From Tannerella sp. (GTDB taxonomy: Bacteria; Bacteroidota; Bacteroidia; Bacteroidales; Tannerellaceae): a stretch of 13,390 nt of DNA. Position 1 is the first letter of the stretch. The number at the start of each line of letters is the position of its first letter. The translations under genes were made by a program, and so were the position numbers. The DNA lies in the NCBI GenBank assembly GCA_031289515.1, contig JAITPH010000054.1:1-13390 (forward strand), written 5' to 3'. Below the pieces are notes generated by a model. The model searched no databases, was not told the origin of the DNA, and was given only the letters and a program-made list of their open reading frames with translations. Shown here piece after piece: positions 5,480 to 12,477 of this stretch.

Positions 5480-6542
5480 CCGCAATTTGTCCGGCGACGT
5501 AATCGCCAACCTCCGATGTGCCGTACGCTTTGCCGCCCTGCGCAATATCTTCGGTCACAATTCCCGCATCCATCGAGGCGGCGACGGCTTCGCGTATCGC
5601 AAGCGCCTCTTCCTGCAAGTCAAAAGCCAGCTCAAGCATCAGGGCAGCCGAGAGGATTGTGGCCAGCGGATTCGCGATATTCTTGCCGGCAGCCTGCGGA
5701 TACGAGCCGTGGATAGGCTCGAAAACAGACGTGTACAGCCCTATCGACGCCGACGGCAACATTCCGAGCGATCCGGTAATGACGGAAGCCTCGTCGGTCA
5801 ATATGTCGCCGAACATGTTTTCCGTCACCATGACGTCGAAACTTCGGGGAAACTGAACAAGCCTCATCGCCGCGTTATCGACGAACATAAACTCCGTCTC
5901 CACTTCGGGAAATTCCTTTGAAACGTCCTGCGCCGTTTCGCGCCACAAGCGCGATGTGGCAAGCACATTCGCCTTGTCCACCACCGTCAGTTTCTTCCGG
6001 CGATTCATGGCATATTTGTAAGCCACGCGAAGGATGCGGACTATCTCGTCGCGCGAATAGACGCAGGTGTCGTAAGCCGTGTTTCCGTCTTCGCTGCGTC
6101 CTTGCGGGCGGCCGAAATACAATCCGCCGGTAAGCTCCCTGATGCACATCAAGTCTACGCCTTCGACCAAGTCCGCACGCAAAGGCGACTTGTGGTTGAG
6201 CGAAGGAAACGTCGTCACGGGGCGAATATTCGCATACAGTCCGAGTTTCTTGCGCATCGCCAGCAAGCCCTGTTCGGGGCGTACTTTTGCCTTGGGGTCG
6301 TTGTCGTATTTCGGAGAGCCTATTGCGCCAAACAGCACGGCGTCGCTCTGCATGCAAAGCTCGTGAGTCGCGTCGGGATAGGGATTTCCGGTCACGTCGA
6401 TCGCGCAAGCCCATACCAAAGCCGTTTCCGAAGTGAGAGTATGGTTAAATCCGGCGCAGATGGCTTTGACGGATTTCATTGCCTGTTCGATTATTTCCGG
6501 GCCGATACCGTCGCCCGGCAATACTGCCATGTTTAGTTTCAT
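5463..6542 (-). CDS. leuB: 3-isopropylmalate dehydrogenase
   Basis: LeuB oxidises and decarboxylates 3-isopropylmalate to 2-oxoisocaproate with NAD+, the last pathway-specific step before transamination to leucine; it acts in the cytoplasm. The 359 residues match the family's usual length. Visible features are the N-terminal LPGDGIGPEI, the substrate-binding arginines (Arg97, Arg107 and Arg135 in IRELTGGLYFG), catalytic Tyr142 and Lys190 (DKANVL), and metal-binding Asp222, Asp246 and Asp250 in NMFGDILTDEAS. FEPIHGSYP and GKNIANP form the NAD site. By homology with this branch the enzyme could also act on the citramalate-derived substrate. Its ATG overlaps the mgsA stop (ATGA), so the two are probably coupled. 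It is the last gene of the operon, and its 3' end overlaps the TPR gene by 17 nt. No terminator hairpin is seen directly after it. Confidence 0.97.
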   Translation of the reverse strand: MKLNMAVLPGDGIGPEIIEQAMKSVKAICAGFNHTLTSETALVWACAIDVTGNPYPDATHELCMQSDAVLFGAIGSPKYDNDPKAKVRPEQGLLAMRKKLGLYANIRPVTTFPSLNHKSPLRADLVEGVDLMCIRELTGGLYFGRPQGRSEDGNTAYDTCVYSRDEIVRILRVAYKYAMNRRKKLTVVDKANVLATSRLWRETAQDVSKEFPEVETEFMFVDNAAMRLVQFPRSFDVMVTENMFGDILTDEASVITGSLGMLPSASIGLYTSVFEPIHGSYPQAAGKNIANPLATILSAALMLELAFDLQEEALAIREAVAASMDAGIVTEDIAQGGKAYGTSEVGDYVAGQIAVRKIP

Positions 6543-6994
6543 TTGGGAGTTCTGTTGAAATAGACATATTTCGGCTCCATCGGGACGTAGGAATCATCGT
6601 CCCAGAGAGCGCTTGTAATCATCAAGTCGGCGCTGTATCTGTTGCATGCGATAGGCACGTTATGCACGCGACACTGGCGCAGCAACATCTGAATATCCGC
6701 TTCATGCGGCTGCGGATTGAGGTCGTCGATAAGGAATATAGCCAAATCTATCTCCTTCCGCACCACCATTGCCGCAATCTCCGCATCGCCGCCCAGCGGG
6801 CCGGAGTGCATACATTCAATGCTGTGATTGTCGAGACCTTTCTCGTCGAAGGCATTTTTGATCAGGCTTCCTGTCGTTCCGGTGCAAACCAGATTGTGCA
6901 CCGACAAATAAATTGCGTTATGGACAGCCCATTCTATCATGTCCGCCTTGCGGTTATCGTGCGCTACGAGCGCTATTTTCAATTTTCTGTTCAT
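6539..6994 (-). CDS. mgsA: Methylglyoxal synthase
   Basis: MgsA converts dihydroxyacetone phosphate to methylglyoxal and phosphate, a bypass of lower glycolysis used when phosphorylated sugars build up. The 151 residues match the E. coli enzyme in length and motifs: IALVAHDNRKADM (His12, Asp13, Lys16), the phosphate-binding CTGTTGSLI, SGPLGGDAE with catalytic Asp70, then DDLNPQPHEADI with His97 and Asp100, and a late NRYSADLMI segment. All the residues needed for activity appear present. It is unexpected inside a leucine operon: it follows the synthase gene by 71 nt and overlaps leuB by 4 nt (ATGA). A -7 box in the 71-nt gap (7029-7036) could transcribe mgsA-leuB apart from the upstream genes. 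The identity is firm; the reason for its place in the operon is unknown. Confidence 0.95.
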   Translation of the reverse strand: MNRKLKIALVAHDNRKADMIEWAVHNAIYLSVHNLVCTGTTGSLIKNAFDEKGLDNHSIECMHSGPLGGDAEIAAMVVRKEIDLAIFLIDDLNPQPHEADIQMLLRQCRVHNVPIACNRYSADLMITSALWDDDSYVPMEPKYVYFNRTPK

Positions 6995-7028
6995 CTTGTA
7001 TTATTGTTATAATGTATATCCGAGCATG

Positions 7029-7036
7029 CAAAGATA
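7029..7036 (-). promoter_or_regulatory. Possible internal promoter box before mgsA-leuB
   Basis: The minus strand reads TATCTTTG, an exact TAnnTTTG match in the 71-nt gap between the synthase stop (7066) and the mgsA ATG (6994). The expected leader is about 30 nt. No TTTG or TTG is found at the -33 position, so it may be weak or activator-dependent. Confidence 0.45.
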
Positions 7037-7065
7037 CTCATTTTTTGCGATTATGCCGACATGTT

Positions 7066-8574
7066 TCACCACTTTTCGATGATGTTAAGCATTTTCATTG
7101 TAGCTTTGATGGCGGCGACGGTCTGGTCTACGTCCAGGCCGCGCGTTTTGAAGTCCCTGCCGTTGAAGTTCCATGCTATTGTAGTCTGCACGAGAGCATC
7201 GGTGCGACCGCCCGCCGGAATAGTGACATTGTAGTCCGTCAGCGTCGGTTTCGGCTTGCCCAATCGCGTGTATATTTTCCACAGCGCTTTCGAGAAGGCG
7301 TGATACTGGCCGTCGCCCGGCATCGTTTCTTCGTATTCCTGTTCGCCGACCTTGATTCTGACCGTCGCCGTCGGACGCAGCCCGCGAGCCAGCGACAGCG
7401 AAAAATTGACCATCTTTATCGTGTCGGCGTTCCCTGTTCGCATCACGTCCGAGATGATATACGGCAGGTCTTCCTGAGTGACGATTTCCTTTTTGTCGCC
7501 CAGTTCCACGATACGCTCCATCACTTTCTTCATCGAATCGTCGTCGAGTGCGATGCCCAGCGATTCGAGATTCTTGCGGATATTCGATTTGCCGGAATTT
7601 TTGCCAAGCGCATATTCGCGTTCACGGCCGAAACGTTCGGGCAGCAAATCGTTGTAATAAAGTTTGTTTTTGCTGTCGCCGTCGGCATGAACGCCAGCGC
7701 ACTGGGTAAAGACGTTATCGCCGATCACCGGTTTGTTGTTCGGCACGCGGATGCCGGAATACGATTCGACGACGCGACTTACGCGATTCAGCCGGTTTTC
7801 GACGATGTTCGTATGCAAATTCAGCTGGTCGTGAAGCATGGCGATAACGCTTGTCAGCGGCGCGTTTCCGGCGCGTTCGCCAAGTCCGTTCACCGTCGTA
7901 TGGATGCCGTTGACACCGGCGGCGGCAGCGGCAAAGACATTCCCGACCGCCAAATCGTAGTCGTTGTGCGCATGAAAATCGAAATGCAGCGAAGGATAGA
8001 GACTGCGCATCTCGCGACAAAACCTTCCGACGCTCTCCGGATTCAGTATTCCGAGCGTGTCGGGAAGCATGTAGCGCCTGATGTTCGTACCTTTCAAGCC
8101 TTCAAGCAGAGACAGGACATAATCGCGCGAGTTAATCATGCCGTTAGACCAGTCTTCGAGGTAGATATTGACCGCGACGCCGCGCCTGCCGGCATTATCG
8201 AGAACCGTCAGAATATCTTCGAGATGTTGTGCAGGCGTTTTGTGCAACTGTTCGCGGCAATGCTTCAGAGAGCCTTTGCAAAGCAGATTCATTACGCGGC
8301 AACCGGCGCTTTCAATCCAGTCGAGCGACTTGCTGCCATCTACGAAGCCGAGCGCTTCAATACGGTCGATATAACTGTTTGCCGTCGCCCACCGCGCAAT
8401 CCTTTTCACCGTATCAAATTCGCCTTCGGAGACCTTTGCAGAGGCTATTTCCACTCTGTCGACCTTCAATTCTTCGAGCAGGAGGCGCGTTATGTGCAGC
8501 TTTTCGGTTGCGGCAAACGAAACGCCGGTAGTCTGTTCCCCGTCTCTAAGGGTTGTATCCATTATTTCTATCAT
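7066..8574 (-). CDS. 2-isopropylmalate/citramalate synthase family protein (second synthase of the operon)
   Basis: This is an acyl-CoA condensing enzyme of the LeuA/CimA family, with a TIM-barrel catalytic part (about residues 1-280), a linker region and a C-terminal LeuA regulatory (dimer) domain (about 370-502). Visible motifs, counted from the ATG at 8574, are MDTTLRDGEQ (5-14), the metal-binding FHAHND (200-205), NGLGERAGN (229-237) and GVHADG. It differs clearly from the type LeuA encoded at 10593-12086. The likely options are (R)-citramalate synthase, which condenses pyruvate and acetyl-CoA for isoleucine, or a second isopropylmalate synthase; sequence reading alone does not settle this. 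A TTG lies in frame at 8583, but I prefer the ATG at 8574, preceded by the purine-rich AGGATTGAAGAG. Either start overlaps the leuD end (29 nt for 8574). From memory, a similar gene sits between leuD and leuB in Bacteroides. Confidence 0.88.
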   Translation of the reverse strand: MIEIMDTTLRDGEQTTGVSFAATEKLHITRLLLEELKVDRVEIASAKVSEGEFDTVKRIARWATANSYIDRIEALGFVDGSKSLDWIESAGCRVMNLLCKGSLKHCREQLHKTPAQHLEDILTVLDNAGRRGVAVNIYLEDWSNGMINSRDYVLSLLEGLKGTNIRRYMLPDTLGILNPESVGRFCREMRSLYPSLHFDFHAHNDYDLAVGNVFAAAAAGVNGIHTTVNGLGERAGNAPLTSVIAMLHDQLNLHTNIVENRLNRVSRVVESYSGIRVPNNKPVIGDNVFTQCAGVHADGDSKNKLYYNDLLPERFGREREYALGKNSGKSNIRKNLESLGIALDDDSMKKVMERIVELGDKKEIVTQEDLPYIISDVMRTGNADTIKMVNFSLSLARGLRPTATVRIKVGEQEYEETMPGDGQYHAFSKALWKIYTRLGKPKPTLTDYNVTIPAGGRTDALVQTTIAWNFNGRDFKTRGLDVDQTVAAIKATMKMLNIIEKW

Positions 8575-9145
8575 ACTCTTCAATCCTGGTTTTGTTTTGC
8601 AAAAGATAATCTATATCGTCGAGGTTATTCATCAGACAGTATTTCTTGTAGCCGTTTATTTCAAAGCTCTCGCTTTTGCCTGTCGCGAGGTTTGTTATTG
8701 TCTGTGCCGGAAGGTCTATTTCCACCTCCGTGCGCGGATTTTGTGCGACGGAAGCAAACAGTGCGGACAGGAATCCGTCGCTTACAACGACCGGAAGGAC
8801 GCCGTTGTTGAGTTCGTTATTCTTGTGAATATCGGCAAAAAAGCTCGATACAACTACTCTGAAACCATATCCGGCGATAGCCCATGCAGCATGTTCGCGA
8901 CTTGAGCCGCTACCGAAATTCTTTCCTGCCACGAGGATTTTGCCGGAATACGCCGGATCATTCAGCACGAACGATTCTATTTTGTTTCCCTGCTCGTCGT
9001 AGCGCCAGTCGCGAAACAGATTATCGCCGAAGCCTTCCTTTGTCGTAGATTTCAGGAAGCGGGCAGGTATAATCTGGTCTGTGTCCACATTTTCCAGCGG
9101 AAGAGGGACACATGTACTTGTAAGTCTCGTAAATTTTTCTTTCAT
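8546..9145 (-). CDS. leuD: 3-isopropylmalate dehydratase small subunit
   Basis: LeuD is the swivel-domain subunit that, with LeuC, isomerises 2-isopropylmalate to 3-isopropylmalate. The 199 residues are the standard length. The motif ENVDTDQIIPARFLK (residues about 18-32) is near the N-terminus, and GKNFGSGSSREHAAWA (74-89) is the substrate-binding loop. The Cys found in many family members (NFGCGSS) is Ser here, a substitution I believe is common in Bacteroidota. The ATG at 9145 is preceded by TTAGGATAATGTT, a weak purine-rich site. It lies 41 nt after leuC, a gap containing two copies of a 9-base repeat, and its last nine codons plus stop overlap the start of the second synthase by 29 nt. 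The overlap suggests coupled translation. Confidence 0.96.
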   Translation of the reverse strand: MKEKFTRLTSTCVPLPLENVDTDQIIPARFLKSTTKEGFGDNLFRDWRYDEQGNKIESFVLNDPAYSGKILVAGKNFGSGSSREHAAWAIAGYGFRVVVSSFFADIHKNNELNNGVLPVVVSDGFLSALFASVAQNPRTEVEIDLPAQTITNLATGKSESFEINGYKKYCLMNNLDDIDYLLQNKTRIEEYDRNNGYNP

Positions 9146-9157
9146 AACATTATCCTA

Positions 9158-9180
9158 ACTTTAAACATGTGACTTTAAAC
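9158..9180. repeat. Short direct repeat in the leuC-leuD gap
   Basis: ACTTTAAAC occurs twice (9158-9166 and 9172-9180), separated by 5 bases, within the 41-nt gap between leuC and leuD. It could be a chance AT-rich duplication or a remnant of slippage. No function is evident. Confidence 0.6.
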
Positions 9181-9186
9181 TTTCAA

Positions 9187-10581
9187 CTATAAAAGCCGTC
9201 GCGGATCGGTAATAACCCCGGTAACAGCAGCGGCGGCGGCAACAAGCGGACTTGCCAGAACAGTCCTCGCGCCCGGTCCCTGACGCCCCTCAAAATTCCG
9301 GTTAGACGTAGACACTGCATATTTACCGGCCGGTATCTTGTCGTCGTTCATTGCAAGGCACGCCGAGCAGCCCGGCTGTCGCAGTTCAAATCCCGCATCC
9401 GCAAATATCCTGTCAAGTCCTTCCTCGCGAATCAGGTCGGCAACCATCCACGAACCGGGAACAAGCCAAGCCGTAACGCCGTCAGCCTTCCGCCGTCCCT
9501 TCACCAGCGATGCAAACATCCTGAAATCCTCGATACGGCCGTTCGTGCAAGAGCCTAAGAAGACATAATCAATACGCTTCCCAATCAACGGTTCGCCCTC
9601 GTTGAAGCCCATATAATCGAGCGATTTCAGGAAAGAAGCGCGTCCGCCCTCATCCATCGAAAGAGAACGGGGTATGGCATGAGTTATGCCGACGCCCATG
9701 CCCGGATTGGTTCCGTAAGTCAGCATCGGCTCAATATCTTCGGCGGCAAAAACGACTTCTTCGTCGAACACGGCGTCGTCGTCGCTCTCAAGCGTTTTCC
9801 AGTAAGCCAAAGCCCTGTCCCGCGCCTCGCCCGACGGAGCGTATTCGCGTCCGCGGATATAGTCGAATGTGATTTCGTCGGGCGCAATCATGCCGCCGCG
9901 CGCACCCATCTCTATCGAGAGATTGCAGAGCGTCAGCCGTCCCTCCATCGAGAGACTGCGGATTGCCGAGCCGCCGTATTCGACGAAATAGCCGGTCGCG
10001 CCGCTCGTCGTCATCTTCGAGATTATATAGAGCGCAACGTCCTTTGCCGTCACGCATTCGCCGAGAGCGCCCTCGACACGTATCCGCATCGTCTTCGGCT
10101 TTTGCTGAAGGATACATTGCGAGGCGAGCGTCATTTCGACCTCGCTCGTTCCTATTCCGAACGCCACCGCGCCGAGTGCGCCGTGCGTCGACGTATGGCT
10201 GTCGCCGCAGACTATCGTCATGCCGGGAAGCGTCAGTCCGCGTTCCGGCGCCACGACGTGAATGACGCCGTTCCGGGGGTGCATCATGCCGAAATGCGCC
10301 AGCCCGAACTCCGCCGCATTCCGCTCCAGCGTATCGACCTGCATCTTTGAAACAGGGTCTTCGATCGGTTTGTCCTGATCGTGCGTCGGCGTATTGTGGT
10401 CGGGCATGCAAAAGATTCGCGCGGGACACAGCGGCTTCAATCCGCGCGAACGGAGACCGTCGAATGCCTGCGGACTTGTCACCTCGTGACAGTACAGCCT
10501 GTCGATGAACAGCTGCGAGGGACCGTCTTCTATCGTCGCGATGACGTGCGAGTCCCATATCTTGTCAAACAATGTTTTCAT
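9187..10581 (-). CDS. leuC: 3-isopropylmalate dehydratase large subunit
   Basis: LeuC is the aconitase-family subunit carrying the [4Fe-4S] cluster; with LeuD it converts 2-isopropylmalate to 3-isopropylmalate via dehydration and rehydration. The 464 residues are almost the same length as E. coli LeuC (466). Cluster ligands are visible as Cys345 in GSCTNGR and Cys405 and Cys408 in GCSACLAMN. Other signatures are HEVTSPQAFDGLR, MTIVCGDSHTSTHGALGA, FGIGTSEVE and the C-terminal STSNRNFEGRQGPGARTVLA. A related citraconate/citramalate isomerisation activity is known for some LeuCD enzymes, which matters if the operon's second synthase makes citramalate. The ATG at 10581 is 11 nt past the leuA stop; there is no Shine-Dalgarno site. 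It is clearly GC-rich compared with the flanks of the operon. Confidence 0.97.
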   Translation of the reverse strand: MKTLFDKIWDSHVIATIEDGPSQLFIDRLYCHEVTSPQAFDGLRSRGLKPLCPARIFCMPDHNTPTHDQDKPIEDPVSKMQVDTLERNAAEFGLAHFGMMHPRNGVIHVVAPERGLTLPGMTIVCGDSHTSTHGALGAVAFGIGTSEVEMTLASQCILQQKPKTMRIRVEGALGECVTAKDVALYIISKMTTSGATGYFVEYGGSAIRSLSMEGRLTLCNLSIEMGARGGMIAPDEITFDYIRGREYAPSGEARDRALAYWKTLESDDDAVFDEEVVFAAEDIEPMLTYGTNPGMGVGITHAIPRSLSMDEGGRASFLKSLDYMGFNEGEPLIGKRIDYVFLGSCTNGRIEDFRMFASLVKGRRKADGVTAWLVPGSWMVADLIREEGLDRIFADAGFELRQPGCSACLAMNDDKIPAGKYAVSTSNRNFEGRQGPGARTVLASPLVAAAAAVTGVITDPRRLL

Positions 10582-10592
10582 ATCGTATATAT

Positions 10593-12086
10593 CTATTTTA
10601 CAAATTTGTTTATTGCGTCTATGAATGCCTCGACGGATGCGGCGATGATGTCCGTATTTGCCGCGAATCCGTAGTACACGTTTCCCTCGTATTCCACCTG
10701 TATGTGAACTTTTCCCATGTCGTCGCTGCCCTTGCTGATAGCCTGAATCAGGAACTCGCGAATCGTCATCCGGCGGCGGATTATCGTCTTCACGGCTTTG
10801 ATTGCCGCATCGACGGGACCGTTTCCCGACGCCGCAGCCTCGAACTTCTCGCCCGATATGTTGAGACAGACGCTTGCCACCGAGCGGACGCCCTTCCCGG
10901 ACGTGACCTGAAGATATTCCAGCCTGATGCGGTGAGAGGCTTTAAGTCCGTCGCCGAGAAGCAGCATGATGTCGTCGTCGTTAATATCCTTTTTGCGGTC
11001 GGCCAGTTTGAGGAAATCGCGGTAGACGTCGTCGAGCCTGTCCTGTTCGACGGCGACGCCGAGGACTTGCAGCCGGTGCTTCAGCGCCGCGCGTCCGCTT
11101 CGGGCCGTCAGCACGATCGAGTTGTCGTCGATTCCGACGTCTTTCGGGTCGATTATTTCATACGTGCTGGCGTCTTTCAGAACGCCGTCCTGATGTATTC
11201 CCGACGAATGGGCAAAGGCATTTCGCCCGACTATCGCCTTGTTCGGCTGTACGGGCATGTTCATCAGGCTCGATACCATGCGGCTCGTCGAATATATGCG
11301 CTGGGTGTTGACGTTGGTGTCGATGCCGAGCGTTTTGTGGGACTTGAATATCATGACGACTTCCTCAAGCGAGGTGTTTCCGGCTCTTTCGCCGATTCCG
11401 TTTACGGTTACCTCGACTTGCCGCGCGCCGTTCACGACGCCTGCGACCGTGTTTGCCGTCGCCATGCCGAGGTCGTTGTGGCAGTGCGTCGAGAGCGTCG
11501 CGCGGTCTATGCCGTCGACGTGTTCCGTCAGATATTTTATCTTCGCGCCGAACTCGGACGGCAGACAGAAGCCTGTCGTATCCGGTATGTTCACGACCGT
11601 TGCGCCGGCCTTTATGACGGCTTCGACGACGCGGGCGAGGTATTCGTTGTCCGTCCGGCCGGCGTCTTCGCAGTAAAATTCGACGTCTTCGACGTATTTA
11701 CGTGCATACCGCGTGGCGGCGACGGCGCGTTCGAGTATTTCGTCGCGCGTGGAGTTGAACTTGTAGCGGATGTGATAGTCCGACGTGCCTATTCCGGTAT
11801 GTATGCGTTTGCGTTTGGCGTAGCGGAGGGCGTCGGCGGCTACGTCGATGTCTTTTTCGACGCCGCGCGTGAGGGCGCATATCGTAGACCATGTTACTGC
11901 TTTTGAAATCTCGACGACGGAATCGAAATCGCCGGGACTGGATACCGGAAAGCCTGCTTCTATCACGTCGACGCCGAGCGATTCGAGGGCTTTTGCCACC
12001 TGTATCTTCTCGACCGTGTTGAGCTGGCAGCCGGGCACCTGTTCGCCGTCGCGCAGCGTTGTGTCGAAAATGAATAATCTGTCCAT
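10593..12086 (-). CDS. leuA: 2-isopropylmalate synthase
   Basis: LeuA condenses acetyl-CoA with 2-oxoisovalerate, the committed and leucine-inhibited step of leucine synthesis. The 497-residue protein has the catalytic TIM barrel with FDTTLRDGEQVPGCQLN (residues 7-23), the metal-binding STHCHNDLG (199-207), NGIGERAGNTSLEE (229-242) and SGIHQDG. The C-terminal LeuA regulatory domain (about 370-497) should bind leucine for feedback inhibition. Length agrees with the usual 500-520. It is the first gene of the operon, with the best promoter of the window at 12130-12160 and a leader of about 38 nt that contains no obvious attenuator. leuC follows after 11 nt. The ATG at 12086 gives the typical start MDRLFIFDTTLRDGEQ. 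A 444-codon plus-strand frame opposite it is a shadow produced by GC-rich codons. Confidence 0.97.
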   Translation of the reverse strand: MDRLFIFDTTLRDGEQVPGCQLNTVEKIQVAKALESLGVDVIEAGFPVSSPGDFDSVVEISKAVTWSTICALTRGVEKDIDVAADALRYAKRKRIHTGIGTSDYHIRYKFNSTRDEILERAVAATRYARKYVEDVEFYCEDAGRTDNEYLARVVEAVIKAGATVVNIPDTTGFCLPSEFGAKIKYLTEHVDGIDRATLSTHCHNDLGMATANTVAGVVNGARQVEVTVNGIGERAGNTSLEEVVMIFKSHKTLGIDTNVNTQRIYSTSRMVSSLMNMPVQPNKAIVGRNAFAHSSGIHQDGVLKDASTYEIIDPKDVGIDDNSIVLTARSGRAALKHRLQVLGVAVEQDRLDDVYRDFLKLADRKKDINDDDIMLLLGDGLKASHRIRLEYLQVTSGKGVRSVASVCLNISGEKFEAAASGNGPVDAAIKAVKTIIRRRMTIREFLIQAISKGSDDMGKVHIQVEYEGNVYYGFAANTDIIAASVEAFIDAINKFVK

Positions 12087-12129
12087 ATCTTTTGCTTTAA
12101 TTGTTGTATTATATTCTCTTTTCTATCTG

Positions 12130-12160
12130 CAAAGGTATGTACAATTTCCGGATATACAAT
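12130..12160 (-). promoter_or_regulatory. Promoter of the leucine operon (leuA)
   Basis: The minus strand has ATTG (12160-12157), a 19-nt spacer and TACCTTTG (12137-12130), an exact -7 box at the usual spacing. Transcription would start near 12125, leaving a leader of about 38 nt before the ATG at 12086. Confidence 0.7.
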
Positions 12161-12239
12161 ACTTTTTCTTACGATTGCGTAGATTTTTCTTTCCGGACGT
12201 TCTGTTTTGTAAGATTGCGGCGGCGTATTTCTTCATATT

Positions 12240-12276
12240 AAAAAAGCGGCACGCTCCGTCGCCGGAACATGCCACT
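12240..12276 (-). terminator. Strong intrinsic terminator upstream of the leuA promoter
   Basis: On the minus strand AGTGGCATG pairs with CGTGCCGCT (9 pairs including two G-T). An inner TCCG-CGGA helix is capped by the loop GCGA, a GNRA tetraloop. Six T follow directly (12245-12240). No T-run exists on the other side, so it acts on minus-strand transcripts. Confidence 0.75.
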
Positions 12277-12401
12277 CCAAAAAAAAAACACCTAAAGTTA
12301 AACCTTATATGTACTATAAAATCAACTTTTTTCCTTACATCTTTCACAAGGTGCGCCGGAAGAGTTTCAAATTTTTCTATTATAAATCCGGTGCAAAGGT
12401 C
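12240..12401 (-). ncRNA. Candidate small RNA or leader transcript upstream of leuA
   Basis: On the minus strand GACCTTTG (12401-12394), one base off the -7 consensus, has a TTG 20 nt upstream. About 150 nt later a strong hairpin followed by six T ends any transcript, before the leuA promoter. There is no convincing ORF: the 104-codon frame through here (12437-12123) reads across the terminator and is low complexity. The shape fits a small RNA, a truncated leader or an attenuated read-through transcript. I match it to no known RNA family. Its start and end are inferred from the promoter and terminator only. Confidence 0.35.
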
Positions 12402-12424
12402 GGCAATTAAATTATAACTTGCAA
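12394..12424 (-). promoter_or_regulatory. Possible promoter of the small transcript upstream of leuA
   Basis: TTG (12424-12422), a 20-nt spacer and GACCTTTG (12401-12394) on the minus strand. The first base of the -7 box is G rather than T, so the call is tentative. It is supported mainly by the terminator about 120 nt downstream. Confidence 0.35.
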
Positions 12425-12477
12425 GAAAAAGCCGCAAAATATTTTGTCTTTACTTGAGAATTGACAATGAAAGAAAC

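Noticed and set aside
6913..8811. Plus-strand open frame of 632 codons opposite the second synthase gene and part of leuD
   Set aside because: It runs antisense to well-identified genes, has no recognisable domain and is rich in Arg, His, Val and Phe. It is a typical shadow of GC-rich codons on the opposite strand.
10572..11906. Plus-strand open frame of 444 codons opposite leuA
   Set aside because: It is antisense to the conserved leuA reading frame, with low-complexity Val/Asp/Arg/Tyr composition and no family match. It is explained by the codon bias of leuA.
12300..12401. Leucine leader-peptide attenuator controlling leuA
   Set aside because: A tiny frame starting at TTG (Lys-Leu-Phe-Arg-Arg-Thr-Leu) was considered, but it has only two Leu codons, no ATG and no clear antiterminator. 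The leuA promoter also lies downstream of the terminator, so classical attenuation does not fit.
12123..12437. Minus-strand 104-codon frame upstream of leuA
   Set aside because: It reads through a strong intrinsic terminator and the leuA promoter, and the product is a low-complexity Phe/Lys/Arg/Cys sequence. The interval is better explained as a small RNA or leader.
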